From Bacteroidales bacterium (GTDB taxonomy: Bacteria > Bacteroidota > Bacteroidia > Bacteroidales > UBA4181), in the NCBI GenBank assembly GCA_028700615.1, contig JAQVSH010000010.1, positions 1 through 9,117 of the forward strand: DNA of 9,117 bases, given 5' to 3'. This document shows, piece by piece, positions 1-6,520 of the stretch. The translations under genes and the position numbers were made by a program. The notes beneath the pieces were generated by a model. The model made no database searches. It was given only the letters and a program-made list of their open reading frames with translations, and was not told where the DNA came from. How positions within the stretch are numbered: the stretch's first letter is position 1; the number at the start of each line of letters is the position of its first letter.

Positions 1-649
1 CGAGATTCAGGTCTATCTTCCGAATAATCTCCCCGTCCAGTGAAACCCTGAAATGCAGGACTCCATGAGTGGCAGGGTGCTGAGGGCCTATATTGACTAC
101 ATATTCTTCTTTTTCAAACAATGCACTTTCCGTCTCCTGAACATCGCCCTCTCCGTTGGAAGTGATGGCTGTCACAACATCAGACTCAGGCTCACTTTCC
201 AGATTTAAAGAATTCAGAGCCTCATCGGGCTGATAATCTTTTCTCAGCGGATATCCGTTCCAGGAAGAACGAAGATATAAGCGGCGCATATCAGGATGGT
301 CGATAAAGCGGATACCCAAAAGACAGAAAACTTCTCTCTCATACAGGTTGGCAATTCCCCAAAGATCGCTGACAGAAGGAATTTGCGGATTTTCACGATC
401 TTCCGTACTTACTTTAAGCAAAACAGACTGATCAAAAGTAAGTGTACTCAACTGTATGATCACGCCCAAAGAGTCTCCCCAATCCATTCCGATCAGAGAA
501 ACTAAGAACTTATAAGGAGTTTCTTTATCATCCCGCAGATTTTTGCACAAGTCGTGAATCCGGGATGCAGGAATCCGGAATGCAGGAATCTGACCCTCCT
601 CCATCTGAGCCTCAGGGGCCCAACTGATAATTTTTTCCTGAATATTCAT
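1..649 (-). CDS. nuoCD: NADH-quinone oxidoreductase subunit C/D fusion, 3' end outside window
   Basis: Peripheral-arm subunit of complex I. The NuoC part is a structural 30-kDa subunit, and the NuoD part (49-kDa type) helps form the quinone site next to the N2 cluster. I translated 216 codons from the ATG at 649-647, and the frame is still open at base 1. Residues 104-140 carry the NuoC signature: ERE at 104-106, HPDMRR at 118-123 and GYPLRKDY at 132-139. An acidic, low-complexity linker (about 143-182) leads straight into NuoD, whose N-terminal hallmark NIGPQHPATHGVLHF lies at 187-200. The fusion is therefore visible in a single uninterrupted frame. C/D fusions are known in several bacterial lineages, including E. 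coli and Bacteroidota. The start lies 4 bases after the nuoB stop, so the two are translated from the same mRNA. No strong Shine-Dalgarno is visible. Residue 109 is Cys where the family signature usually has Asp or Glu. Identification is very secure. Most of NuoD is beyond the window. Confidence 0.95.
   Translation of the reverse strand, partial: MNIQEKIISWAPEAQMEEGQIPAFRIPASRIHDLCKNLRDDKETPYKFLVSLIGMDWGDSLGVIIQLSTLTFDQSVLLKVSTEDRENPQIPSVSDLWGIANLYEREVFCLLGIRFIDHPDMRRLYLRSSWNGYPLRKDYQPDEALNSLNLESEPESDVVTAITSNGEGDVQETESALFEKEEYVVNIGPQHPATHGVLHFRVSLDGEIIRKIDLNL
560..589 (-). repeat. 15-base tandem duplication inside nuoCD
   Basis: Two adjacent 15-base units (560-574 and 575-589) differ at a single base (564 versus 579). 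They are in frame and encode a repeated pentapeptide, IPAFR then IPASR, at NuoC residues 21-30. Because the unit is a multiple of three, the duplication keeps the reading frame. It lies in the variable N-terminal part of NuoC, ahead of the conserved signature. Confidence 0.8.
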
Positions 650-653
650 GACT

Positions 654-1229
654 TTACTTTTGTTTGGATTGAGCTGATTTCTTCAAAAAATTCTCCACTT
701 TCACCTTCCTCTGCAATTGCATCATTCCATACAAAAGTGCCTCGGGACGAGGCGGACAACCAGGCACAAACACGTCAACCGGAATAATTTCGCTGACCCC
801 TTTGACCACAGGATAAGATGCATTAAAAGGACCTCCGGAGATAGCACAACTTCCCATGGCAATCACGTATTTGGGTTCTGCCATCTGATCATACAAACGC
901 TTGAGTACAGGAGCCATTTTATGGACTATGGTCCCGGCCACCACAATCAGGTCAGCCTGACGGGGGCTGTTTCTGGTAACCTCAAATCCGAAACGGGCAA
1001 AATCATACCGGGCGGCACCCACGCTCATAAACTCAATCCCGCAGCAACTGGTTGCAAAGGTAAGAGGCCAGAGAGAATTGGACCTGCCCCAATTAATCAT
1101 ATCATCGAGAACTCCCACCAGAACCGGCGAGCCGTTATTTCTCAGTTCTTCAATGTATTTTTCAAGGTATTCATTATCCTTAAATTCCTCAGTGGGAATA
1201 TTCTTTATTTTTAAATCTCCTACTTCCAT
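654..1229 (-). CDS. nuoB: NADH-quinone oxidoreductase subunit B
   Basis: NuoB (PSST subunit) of complex I holds the terminal [4Fe-4S] cluster N2, which passes electrons to quinone at the junction of the peripheral and membrane arms. The 191-residue protein has all four expected ligands: the tandem pair C62-C63 in TSCCGIEF, C128 in MGSCAISGGPF and C158 in VPGCPPRPEAL. Their spacing (64 and 29 residues) is that of the family. The conserved stretch around ARYDFARFGFEV (73-84) and the RQADLIVVAGT segment (90-100) are intact. The ATG at 1229-1227 lies inside the end of nuoA, overlapping it by 10 bases, which points to translational coupling. The short N-terminal extension before the first conserved block (about 35 residues) is normal. 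Length and motifs indicate a functional gene. Confidence 0.98.
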   Translation of the reverse strand: MEVGDLKIKNIPTEEFKDNEYLEKYIEELRNNGSPVLVGVLDDMINWGRSNSLWPLTFATSCCGIEFMSVGAARYDFARFGFEVTRNSPRQADLIVVAGTIVHKMAPVLKRLYDQMAEPKYVIAMGSCAISGGPFNASYPVVKGVSEIIPVDVFVPGCPPRPEALLYGMMQLQRKVKVENFLKKSAQSKQK

Positions 1230-1570
1230 TCCAAAGCTCCTTTTTTCCAGGCATAAGCCAAGCCCAGCGTTAAAATGAAAACAAACACAAAAACACTGAC
1301 CAATCCGCTAACGCCCAATGATTTAACGATCACAGCCCAGGGAAAAAGAAAAACAGTTTCCACATCAAACATCAGGAATAAAATGGCGAACAGATAATAA
1401 CCTACTTTAAACTGCATCCATGAGGTTCCCCGGGTAGGAATACCGCACTCATAGGATTCTCCTTTCTGCTCATTGTATGAGCGGGGGGCAATAAGGTATG
1501 CAATTACCAAAGCACCGGCAACTAAAACAATGGCGGTCAGTAATACAACAACGAGAAAAGCTGAACTCAT
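1220..1570 (-). CDS. nuoA: NADH-quinone oxidoreductase subunit A
   Basis: NuoA is the small membrane subunit of complex I at the interface of the membrane arm and the quinone-binding peripheral arm. The 116-residue protein has three predicted membrane helices, at roughly 5-28, 56-82 and 86-107. The conserved loop SYECGIP (39-45) follows helix 1, and the acidic motif LMFDVETVFLFPW (66-78, with D69 and E71) lies in helix 2. It ends GALEWK before TAG. It is the first gene of the nuo operon: upstream lie 99 non-coding bases with a promoter-like box, and downstream it overlaps nuoB by 10 bases. The ATG at 1570-1568 is the natural start, placing MSSAF just before helix 1. Gene order A-B-CD matches typical nuo operons. 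Confidence 0.97.
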   Translation of the reverse strand: MSSAFLVVVLLTAIVLVAGALVIAYLIAPRSYNEQKGESYECGIPTRGTSWMQFKVGYYLFAILFLMFDVETVFLFPWAVIVKSLGVSGLVSVFVFVFILTLGLAYAWKKGALEWK

Positions 1571-1629
1571 AACAAAATATCTTTAATGCCTTAGCTAAAA
1601 AAGTCAAAAAAAATTTTGCGCGAAATTAA

Positions 1630-1637
1630 CAAATATA
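1630..1637 (-). promoter_or_regulatory. Candidate -7 box of the nuo operon promoter
   Basis: On the minus strand bases 1637-1630 read TATATTTG, an exact match to the Bacteroidota -7 consensus TAnnTTTG. This would give a 5' leader of roughly 50 bases before nuoA. No convincing TTTG -33 element is found 19-21 bases upstream. That region instead holds a T8 run and a short inverted repeat (1639-1661). The rest of the 1571-1669 spacer is A/T-rich with no gene. The call rests on one short motif in A/T-rich DNA, so it is tentative. Confidence 0.45.
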
Positions 1638-1638
1638 T

Positions 1639-1661
1639 GTCAGGAAAAAAAACTGACCTGA
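1639..1661. repeat. Inverted repeat between rlmB and nuoA promoter box
   Basis: Two overlapping pairings are possible. TCAGG (1640-1644) can pair with CCTGA (1657-1661), and GTCAG (1639-1643) can pair with CTGAC (1653-1657). An A8/T8 run forms most of the loop. The element lies 8 bases after the rlmB stop and directly upstream of the TATATTTG box. It could be a weak rlmB terminator, although no T run follows the stem on the minus strand, or an operator overlapping the -33 region of the nuo promoter. The stems are only 5 base pairs, so chance is possible. Confidence 0.35.
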
Positions 1662-1669
1662 AATTCTTT

Positions 1670-2401
1670 TTACATAGAAATCCGTTGCCTTACCACTTCG
1701 TATAACAGGACTGCAGCGGCCGCAGACACATTGAGTGAACCGATTTTCCCGGCAAGCGGAATGCGGACCTTTTCATCGCATAGCCTCAGATACTCAGGAG
1801 AGATACCGGTATCTTCAGCCCCGAGGATAACAGCAACAGGCCCGGAAAGAGAAGAAGAAAAACAATTCTGATCTGCTTTTTCAGTAGCCCCCACAATGCG
1901 AAGTCCGCTGGACTTAAGAAAAATCAATGCTTCTTTCATATCTCTGACCCGGCAAACCGGAATATAAAGCAAAGCCCCGGCAGAGGTTTTCATGGCATCC
2001 TCATTCATCTGAGCGGTCCCTTTATCTGCTATAAGGATGGCATCCGCCCCTGCACATTCGGCAGTACGGGCAATACCTCCCATATTACGGACATCCGTTA
2101 CCCCGTCCAGAACTACAATAAAAGGATCCCGGCCGGCTTCATATACCATAGGCAAAAGCTGTTCTATGGACTGATATTCCACTGCTGCCAGCAGGGCAAT
2201 CACCCCCTGATGATTTTTCATGGTAATCCGGTTTAATTTCTCTTCCGGAACAAACTGATAAGGGAGTTCTCTTTCCCTGATCAGGGCAAAAAAATCCCTG
2301 AAGAGTTCTCCGCTGAGACCTTTCCGGAGATAAAGACGATCTATGCTTTTCCCTGCAACGATTGCCTCTGTAACCGCACGAAAACCAATGACAATATCCA
2401 T
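1670..2401 (-). CDS. rlmB: 23S rRNA 2'-O-ribose methyltransferase, TrmH/SpoU family (RlmB type)
   Basis: SPOUT-class enzyme that in the characterised E. coli RlmB transfers a methyl group from S-adenosylmethionine to the 2'-O of G2251 in 23S rRNA. The protein has 243 residues, the same length as I recall for E. coli RlmB. An N-terminal substrate-binding domain (about 1-75) begins IGFRAVTEAI and ends with the NHQGVIAL segment (63-70). The knotted catalytic domain follows, with motif 1 at about 97-118 (N106, R112), motif 2 at 192-200 (ILGAEDTGI, E196) and motif 3 at 221-231 (N224, S226 in GSLNVSAAAAV). All catalytic and cofactor-knot positions look intact. It stands alone: upstream is an 82-base gap filled with terminator-like hairpins, and downstream is the nuo promoter region. 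No clear Shine-Dalgarno is visible. Assignment to RlmB rather than another TrmH paralogue rests on length and the NHQG motif. Confidence 0.9.
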   Translation of the reverse strand: MDIVIGFRAVTEAIVAGKSIDRLYLRKGLSGELFRDFFALIRERELPYQFVPEEKLNRITMKNHQGVIALLAAVEYQSIEQLLPMVYEAGRDPFIVVLDGVTDVRNMGGIARTAECAGADAILIADKGTAQMNEDAMKTSAGALLYIPVCRVRDMKEALIFLKSSGLRIVGATEKADQNCFSSSLSGPVAVILGAEDTGISPEYLRLCDEKVRIPLAGKIGSLNVSAAAAVLLYEVVRQRISM

Positions 2402-2432
2402 AAAACAAATATTTCTGAATTAAATAAATTTC

Positions 2433-2483
2433 TAAAAATCAGAGTACTGATCCAATGCCGCGAAGATAATCATTTCGGCATGG
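2433..2483 (-). terminator. Tandem hairpins with T run after the ABC-F gene
   Basis: Directly after the ABC-F stop codon (minus strand) a stem of 8 pairs with one bulged T can form: 2483-2476 (CCATGCCG) with 2460-2452 (CGGCATTGG), loop 15 bases. It is followed without a gap by a second hairpin, ATCAG-TACT-CTGAT (2451-2438), which runs into T5 (2438-2434). The second has the shape of a weak intrinsic terminator, and the first may strengthen it or protect the 3' end. This would end the gyrB-recA-peptidase-ABC-F unit and separate rlmB. The remaining 2402-2432 is A/T-rich and has only a poor -7-like AATATTTG 4 bases before the rlmB ATG. Confidence 0.55.
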
Positions 2484-4427
2484 TTAACGCAAAGCCTGCA
2501 GCTTTTCCAACGCTGCCGATAAACGTTCCCACTCGGTCATTTCGTTTTCAAGTGCCTTCTGCAAGGTATGGTGCATCGTAAAAATATCGGAAGAAAGCTG
2601 CTCGGGATGAGACATTTGCTCATTCAGTTCCTGCAGTTCCTTCTCAAGAGAAGAAATTCTTTCTTCTGATTTTTTTATGTCAGCAGAAGCTTTCCGTACT
2701 CTTCTCTCGTATTCTTTTTTTTCACGGTAATCCATTTGTCCGGAAGGAGCACTATCTCCGGAAACAGGGGGTTCAGGGACACTCTCACGGTTTTTTTGAT
2801 CGAGTTCATGCAAAGAAAGCAATTGCTTTTTTTCAAGGAAATCATAGATTCCTCCCCTATACTCAAATATTTTTTTCTCTCTGAACTCGTATATTTTTTC
2901 AGCCAGGCCGTTCAGAAAATCCCGGTCATGAGAGACCACAATCAAGGTTCCGTCATAAGCCAAGAGGGCTTCTTTAAGAATATCCTTAGACCGCATGTCC
3001 AGATGATTGGTGGGTTCGTCAAGCACAAGCAGGTTATGGGGTTCCAGCAAAAGTTTAACCATCGCCAGACGGGAACGTTCTCCTCCGGAAAGAACCTTTA
3101 CCTTCTTATCCACGTCTTCTCCTTTAAAAAGAAAAGCCCCCAGCAGATCCCGGAGCTTAGTCCGGATGTCCCCGACCGCTACACGCTCAAGAGTATCAAA
3201 CACGGTGGTTTCCCCATCCATAATTTCATCCTGATTCTGAGCAAAATAGCCAAGTTTTACATTGTGGCCCAACCGGCAAATTCCTTTTTCAAAAGGAAGT
3301 TCTCCGATAATAGCCCTGGCAAAAGTAGTCTTCCCTTCCCCATTTCTTCCGACAAAGGCGACTTTCTCTCCCCGGGTAATGTGTAACTGAATATCATCCA
3401 GAATCACTTTTTCCCCAAACCGCTTACAAAAATTGTCCGCTTCGACCACTACGGTTCCCGATCGGGGCGCCGGAGGAAACTTAATATGCATAGCGGAGCG
3501 GTCCTCTTCATCCACTTCAATGCGGACGATTTTCTCCAGTTGTTTAATTCTGGACTGTACCTGTATAGATTTTGTAGGTTTATAACGAAATCTTTCAATG
3601 AAATCTTCCGTATCCTGAATCATCTTCTGCTGATTCCTGTATGCAGCCAATTGCTGATCTCTTCGTTCCTGTCTAAGAATAACATACTGGGAATAAGGCG
3701 CTTTGTAATCATACAGACTTCCCAGCACAATCTCAACGGTACGGTGCGTTACGTGATCAAGAAAAGCCCGGTCATGAGAAACCAGAACCACGGCTCCGGA
3801 ATAGGTCTGTAAAAATGATTCCAACCAGGAAATAGATTCAATATCCAGATGATTGGTAGGTTCATCCAAAAGCAAAACATCCGGTTTTTGCAAAAGAACT
3901 TTGGCCAACTCTATACGCATCCGCCATCCCCCACTGAATTCACGGGTCTGGCGGTTAAAATCTCCCGTATCAAATCCCAGTCCCAGCAATGTTCTTTCAG
4001 AAGCGGCATCAATCTCTGTATTTCCAAGAATATGAAGTCTTTCTGTCAGGTAACTCAACCGGTGCGCCAGATTCATATAGGATTCACTCTCAAAGTCCTC
4101 TCGGTGAGATAATTCTTTCTGAACCTTCTCCAGTTCTTCCTCGGTATTTAACACTTCTTCAAAGGCAAGACGGGTTTCTTCCATGACGGTCCGGCCGTCA
4201 GAATGTATCATTTGTTGAGGAAGATATCCGATTTTCAGATCAGAAGGAATAACGACCTCACCTGAAGAAGGAGCCTGTTTCCCGGCAAAAATCCGAAGCA
4301 GAGTGGTTTTCCCCGCTCCGTTCTTTCCGACCAAGCCGATCCGGTCTTTAGGATTTACCAGAAAAGAGACCTCCTTAAATAAAGCAGCGCCTCCAAATTC
4401 AACAGTAAGCTGATTAACAGAAATCAT
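2484..4427 (-). CDS. ABC-F family ATPase (ribosome-associated translation factor type)
   Basis: Soluble protein with two tandem ABC ATPase domains and no membrane segments, 647 residues. Domain 1 has Walker A GKNGAGKT (34-41), signature FSGGW (164-168), Walker B LLLDEPTNHLD (185-195, E189) and the switch His in SHD (H218). A charged linker (about 225-320) containing KPTKSIQVQSRIKQLEKI corresponds to the P-site tRNA interaction motif of ABC-F proteins. Domain 2 has GRNGEGKT (360-367), LSGGE (446-450), LVLDEPTNHLD (467-477) and SHD (499-501). Residues about 565-647 form a basic and acidic coiled coil like the C-terminal arm of Uup, YheS or YdiF. Both ATP sites look complete. Family members bind the ribosomal E site and relieve stalled translation, and some give antibiotic resistance, but nothing here points to resistance. 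The start lies 4 bases after the peptidase stop. The ABC-F subfamily is not settled. Confidence 0.92.
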   Translation of the reverse strand: MISVNQLTVEFGGAALFKEVSFLVNPKDRIGLVGKNGAGKTTLLRIFAGKQAPSSGEVVIPSDLKIGYLPQQMIHSDGRTVMEETRLAFEEVLNTEEELEKVQKELSHREDFESESYMNLAHRLSYLTERLHILGNTEIDAASERTLLGLGFDTGDFNRQTREFSGGWRMRIELAKVLLQKPDVLLLDEPTNHLDIESISWLESFLQTYSGAVVLVSHDRAFLDHVTHRTVEIVLGSLYDYKAPYSQYVILRQERRDQQLAAYRNQQKMIQDTEDFIERFRYKPTKSIQVQSRIKQLEKIVRIEVDEEDRSAMHIKFPPAPRSGTVVVEADNFCKRFGEKVILDDIQLHITRGEKVAFVGRNGEGKTTFARAIIGELPFEKGICRLGHNVKLGYFAQNQDEIMDGETTVFDTLERVAVGDIRTKLRDLLGAFLFKGEDVDKKVKVLSGGERSRLAMVKLLLEPHNLLVLDEPTNHLDMRSKDILKEALLAYDGTLIVVSHDRDFLNGLAEKIYEFREKKIFEYRGGIYDFLEKKQLLSLHELDQKNRESVPEPPVSGDSAPSGQMDYREKKEYERRVRKASADIKKSEERISSLEKELQELNEQMSHPEQLSSDIFTMHHTLQKALENEMTEWERLSAALEKLQALR

Positions 4428-4431
4428 CTTT

Positions 4432-6513
4432 CTACTTTAGCCATCGATCCAACCATCCGAAAAATTCTCTCTGCCACAATATACTGTTCTGGGGCCGGGT
4501 AACCCAATGGCTTTCCTCCGGGAAAAACAAAAATTTACTGGGAATTCCACGAAGCTGAGCGGCATTAAAAGCCTGCATAGACTCCGTATAGGGAATCCGG
4601 AAATCCCTTCCCCCATGAATAATCAGAATAGGAGTATCCCAATATTGTACGTATCTGTGAGGAGAAAAGTCATAACTCTTTGGCTTGGGATCATTCCAGT
4701 AAGGTCCTTCCAGATCATGGTTCACAAACCAGTATTCCTCGGTCGATCCGTACTGGCTTTCAAGATTAAACATCCCACAATGGGCAATAAAAGCCTTAAA
4801 TCTTTTCTGATGATGCCCGGCCAGCCAAAAGACCGAGTAAGCTCCGTAACTGGCGCCGACCGCACCCAAACGCTGAGCATCCACATAGGGCTCACGGGCA
4901 ATAGCATCCATAGTACTCAGATAATCATCCATATTCTGACCTCCGTAATCGCCGGCAATCTGATCTGTCCATGCCTGCCCGAAACCGGGAAGTCCCCTGC
5001 GGTTAGGGGCGACAACAATATAGCCTTTGGCGGCCATCAACTGGAAATTCCAGCGATAAGAAAAAAACTGGCTGACTGCATTTTGAGGCCCTCCTTCACA
5101 AAATAAGAGTGCCGGATATTTTTTAGCAGGATCGAAATCAGGAGGATAAACCACCCATGTCAGAATCTTTGCCCCGTCTGTAGAAGTAATCCAACGGGAT
5201 TCAACCTTTCCGGAGGCAATATGCTTATAAATATTTTGGTTTACCTGGGTTAAAGGCCTTTCTTCACCGGTCTGAGCATTCAAAACATACAATTCCGCAG
5301 CTCCCGACATGGACTCTTTCTTTCCGACCAAAGTCTGTCCTGACATGGATAAACCCGTATAATCATGAACCCCCGAAGTCAACGGAGAAATCTTGCCCGA
5401 ATCGGGTTCAGCCTTGTATACCTGTATAGTTCCCTGGATAACACTGGTAAAATAGAGAGCCTTTCCGGAAGGATCCCAGACAATCCCGACCGAAGACTGA
5501 TCAAAATCCACAGATAAATCGGTCATGGAACCTGACGCTAAATCGGTCACCATCAGCCTTTCCTTGTCAGATTCGTATCCGGCGGTGGCCATACTTTGAA
5601 AAGCAATTTTTGAACCGTCAGGAGAAAAAGAAGGATTCCGGTCATAACCGGGCATTCCTTCGGTCAGGTTCTTTGTCGAACCATCCGGCAGCGAATACAG
5701 ATAAATATCGGAATTAGTACTCAGCATGGCCTCCGTGCCTTTCAACTTTTTGCAGGTGTAGGCTATACTTTGGCCATCGGGGCTCCATGCGATCTCCGAA
5801 GATTCAAAATAGGGAGCAAGAGGACTGTCAAAAGCCTCTCCTTCCATAATATCTTTTCCCTGCACAATCTTTTCACCCGGATGAATTTCAGAGATAAACA
5901 GGTGACTGTATGAATAATCATGCCATTGATCCCAGTGACGGTAATCCAGGCTTTCTGCAGAAATAGCTTCTGATTTGGGCAGATCCGGATAGACATCATG
6001 CAGATCCTGATCCATCTTCACATCTTTCAGATAATACAGTTTTTCTCCTGCAGGGGCATACTCAAATCCATTGACACCTCCGGGGATATCAGAAATCTGA
6101 ACCCTGTCGGTGCCATCCGGTGCCATTTCCCATATCTGCCCCTCACTAATATAACCGATCGCCTTTCCTGAAGGTTTCCACCGGGGATTTGAAACATTCC
6201 CGGAGTTAAGGCAAACCGCGGAACCTCCCTCCGAAGGGATCGCCCATATGGCAGAAGTTCCTTTATTTTCTTCCAGCTGATAGCAGGTCACTGCATAGAG
6301 AACCGTTTCCCCGTCAGGCGAAACCGAAAATTCCCCGATTCTCCCTAATTTCCATAGAATCTCGGGAGTCATCCTGCCGGTTTGTATTTCCTCTACGGTC
6401 AAAGGCACGCATTCAGACTGATTCTCCCTGACGGAACTCATATCGGCCGGCTCCGGGCCACAAGAAGTGCCAATCCATACAGCAGACATCATCAGAAGTG
6501 TCTTTCCCTTCAT
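4432..6513 (-). CDS. Secreted S9 family prolyl-oligopeptidase-like dipeptidyl-peptidase (DPP5-like)
   Basis: Serine peptidase of 693 residues in clan SC, family S9 (S9C-like). After a Lys-containing N-terminus and a short hydrophobic core comes TSCG, so it may be exported as a lipoprotein with C18 as the anchor; the -3 residue is Gly instead of the usual Leu. Residues about 55-430 form a beta-propeller with PD40-type repeats, such as VSPDGETVLY (64-73), WSPDGQSIAY (243-252) and FSPDGSKIAF (296-305). The C-terminal alpha/beta-hydrolase domain has the nucleophile S555 in GASYGAY, D637 in HGGRDFRIP and H669 in EESHWV. The S-D-H spacing (82 and 32) is close to that of Porphyromonas gingivalis DPP5, which releases dipeptides with Ala or hydrophobic residues at P1. 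Substrate preference here is inferred. The gene lies 7 bases after recA and 4 before the ABC-F gene, so it is probably co-transcribed with them. Confidence 0.9.
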   Translation of the reverse strand: MKGKTLLMMSAVWIGTSCGPEPADMSSVRENQSECVPLTVEEIQTGRMTPEILWKLGRIGEFSVSPDGETVLYAVTCYQLEENKGTSAIWAIPSEGGSAVCLNSGNVSNPRWKPSGKAIGYISEGQIWEMAPDGTDRVQISDIPGGVNGFEYAPAGEKLYYLKDVKMDQDLHDVYPDLPKSEAISAESLDYRHWDQWHDYSYSHLFISEIHPGEKIVQGKDIMEGEAFDSPLAPYFESSEIAWSPDGQSIAYTCKKLKGTEAMLSTNSDIYLYSLPDGSTKNLTEGMPGYDRNPSFSPDGSKIAFQSMATAGYESDKERLMVTDLASGSMTDLSVDFDQSSVGIVWDPSGKALYFTSVIQGTIQVYKAEPDSGKISPLTSGVHDYTGLSMSGQTLVGKKESMSGAAELYVLNAQTGEERPLTQVNQNIYKHIASGKVESRWITSTDGAKILTWVVYPPDFDPAKKYPALLFCEGGPQNAVSQFFSYRWNFQLMAAKGYIVVAPNRRGLPGFGQAWTDQIAGDYGGQNMDDYLSTMDAIAREPYVDAQRLGAVGASYGAYSVFWLAGHHQKRFKAFIAHCGMFNLESQYGSTEEYWFVNHDLEGPYWNDPKPKSYDFSPHRYVQYWDTPILIIHGGRDFRIPYTESMQAFNAAQLRGIPSKFLFFPEESHWVTRPQNSILWQREFFGWLDRWLK

Positions 6514-6520
6514 TCTGTTA

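Noticed and set aside
296..505. Short plus-strand open frame of 69 codons
   Set aside because: It is antisense to the NuoC signature region of nuoCD, which is clearly the coding frame here.
717..1214. 165-codon plus-strand open frame opposite nuoB
   Set aside because: It lies wholly antisense to nuoB, whose motifs are complete. The translation shows no recognisable domain and is explained as a shadow frame.
1577..1617. TTGAC-like and TATTTTG-like sequences close to the nuoA ATG as a second promoter
   Set aside because: The TTTG to TATTTTG spacing is about 25 bases, too long for the Bacteroidota consensus, and the box would be almost on the start codon.
2139..2408. 89-codon minus-strand frame overlapping the start of rlmB
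   Set aside because: It is out of frame with rlmB over the same DNA. The rlmB frame has the conserved residues, so this is a shadow.
2409..2416. AATATTTG before rlmB as a -7 promoter box
   Set aside because: It has one mismatch to TAnnTTTG, no TTTG partner upstream, and lies so near the ATG that the transcript would be leaderless. Too weak to list as a feature.
2736..3386. 216-codon plus-strand open frame opposite the ABC-F gene
   Set aside because: It is antisense to the second ATPase domain, which has all its motifs. The predicted peptide is a non-homologous shadow.
2484..4427. ABC-F gene as an antibiotic-resistance determinant
   Set aside because: Housekeeping ABC-F proteins share the same architecture. 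There is no resistance context, leader peptide or mobile element nearby.
4507..5106. 199-codon plus-strand open frame opposite the peptidase gene
   Set aside because: It is antisense to the catalytic domain of the S9 peptidase. Nothing in its composition or context supports it as a gene.
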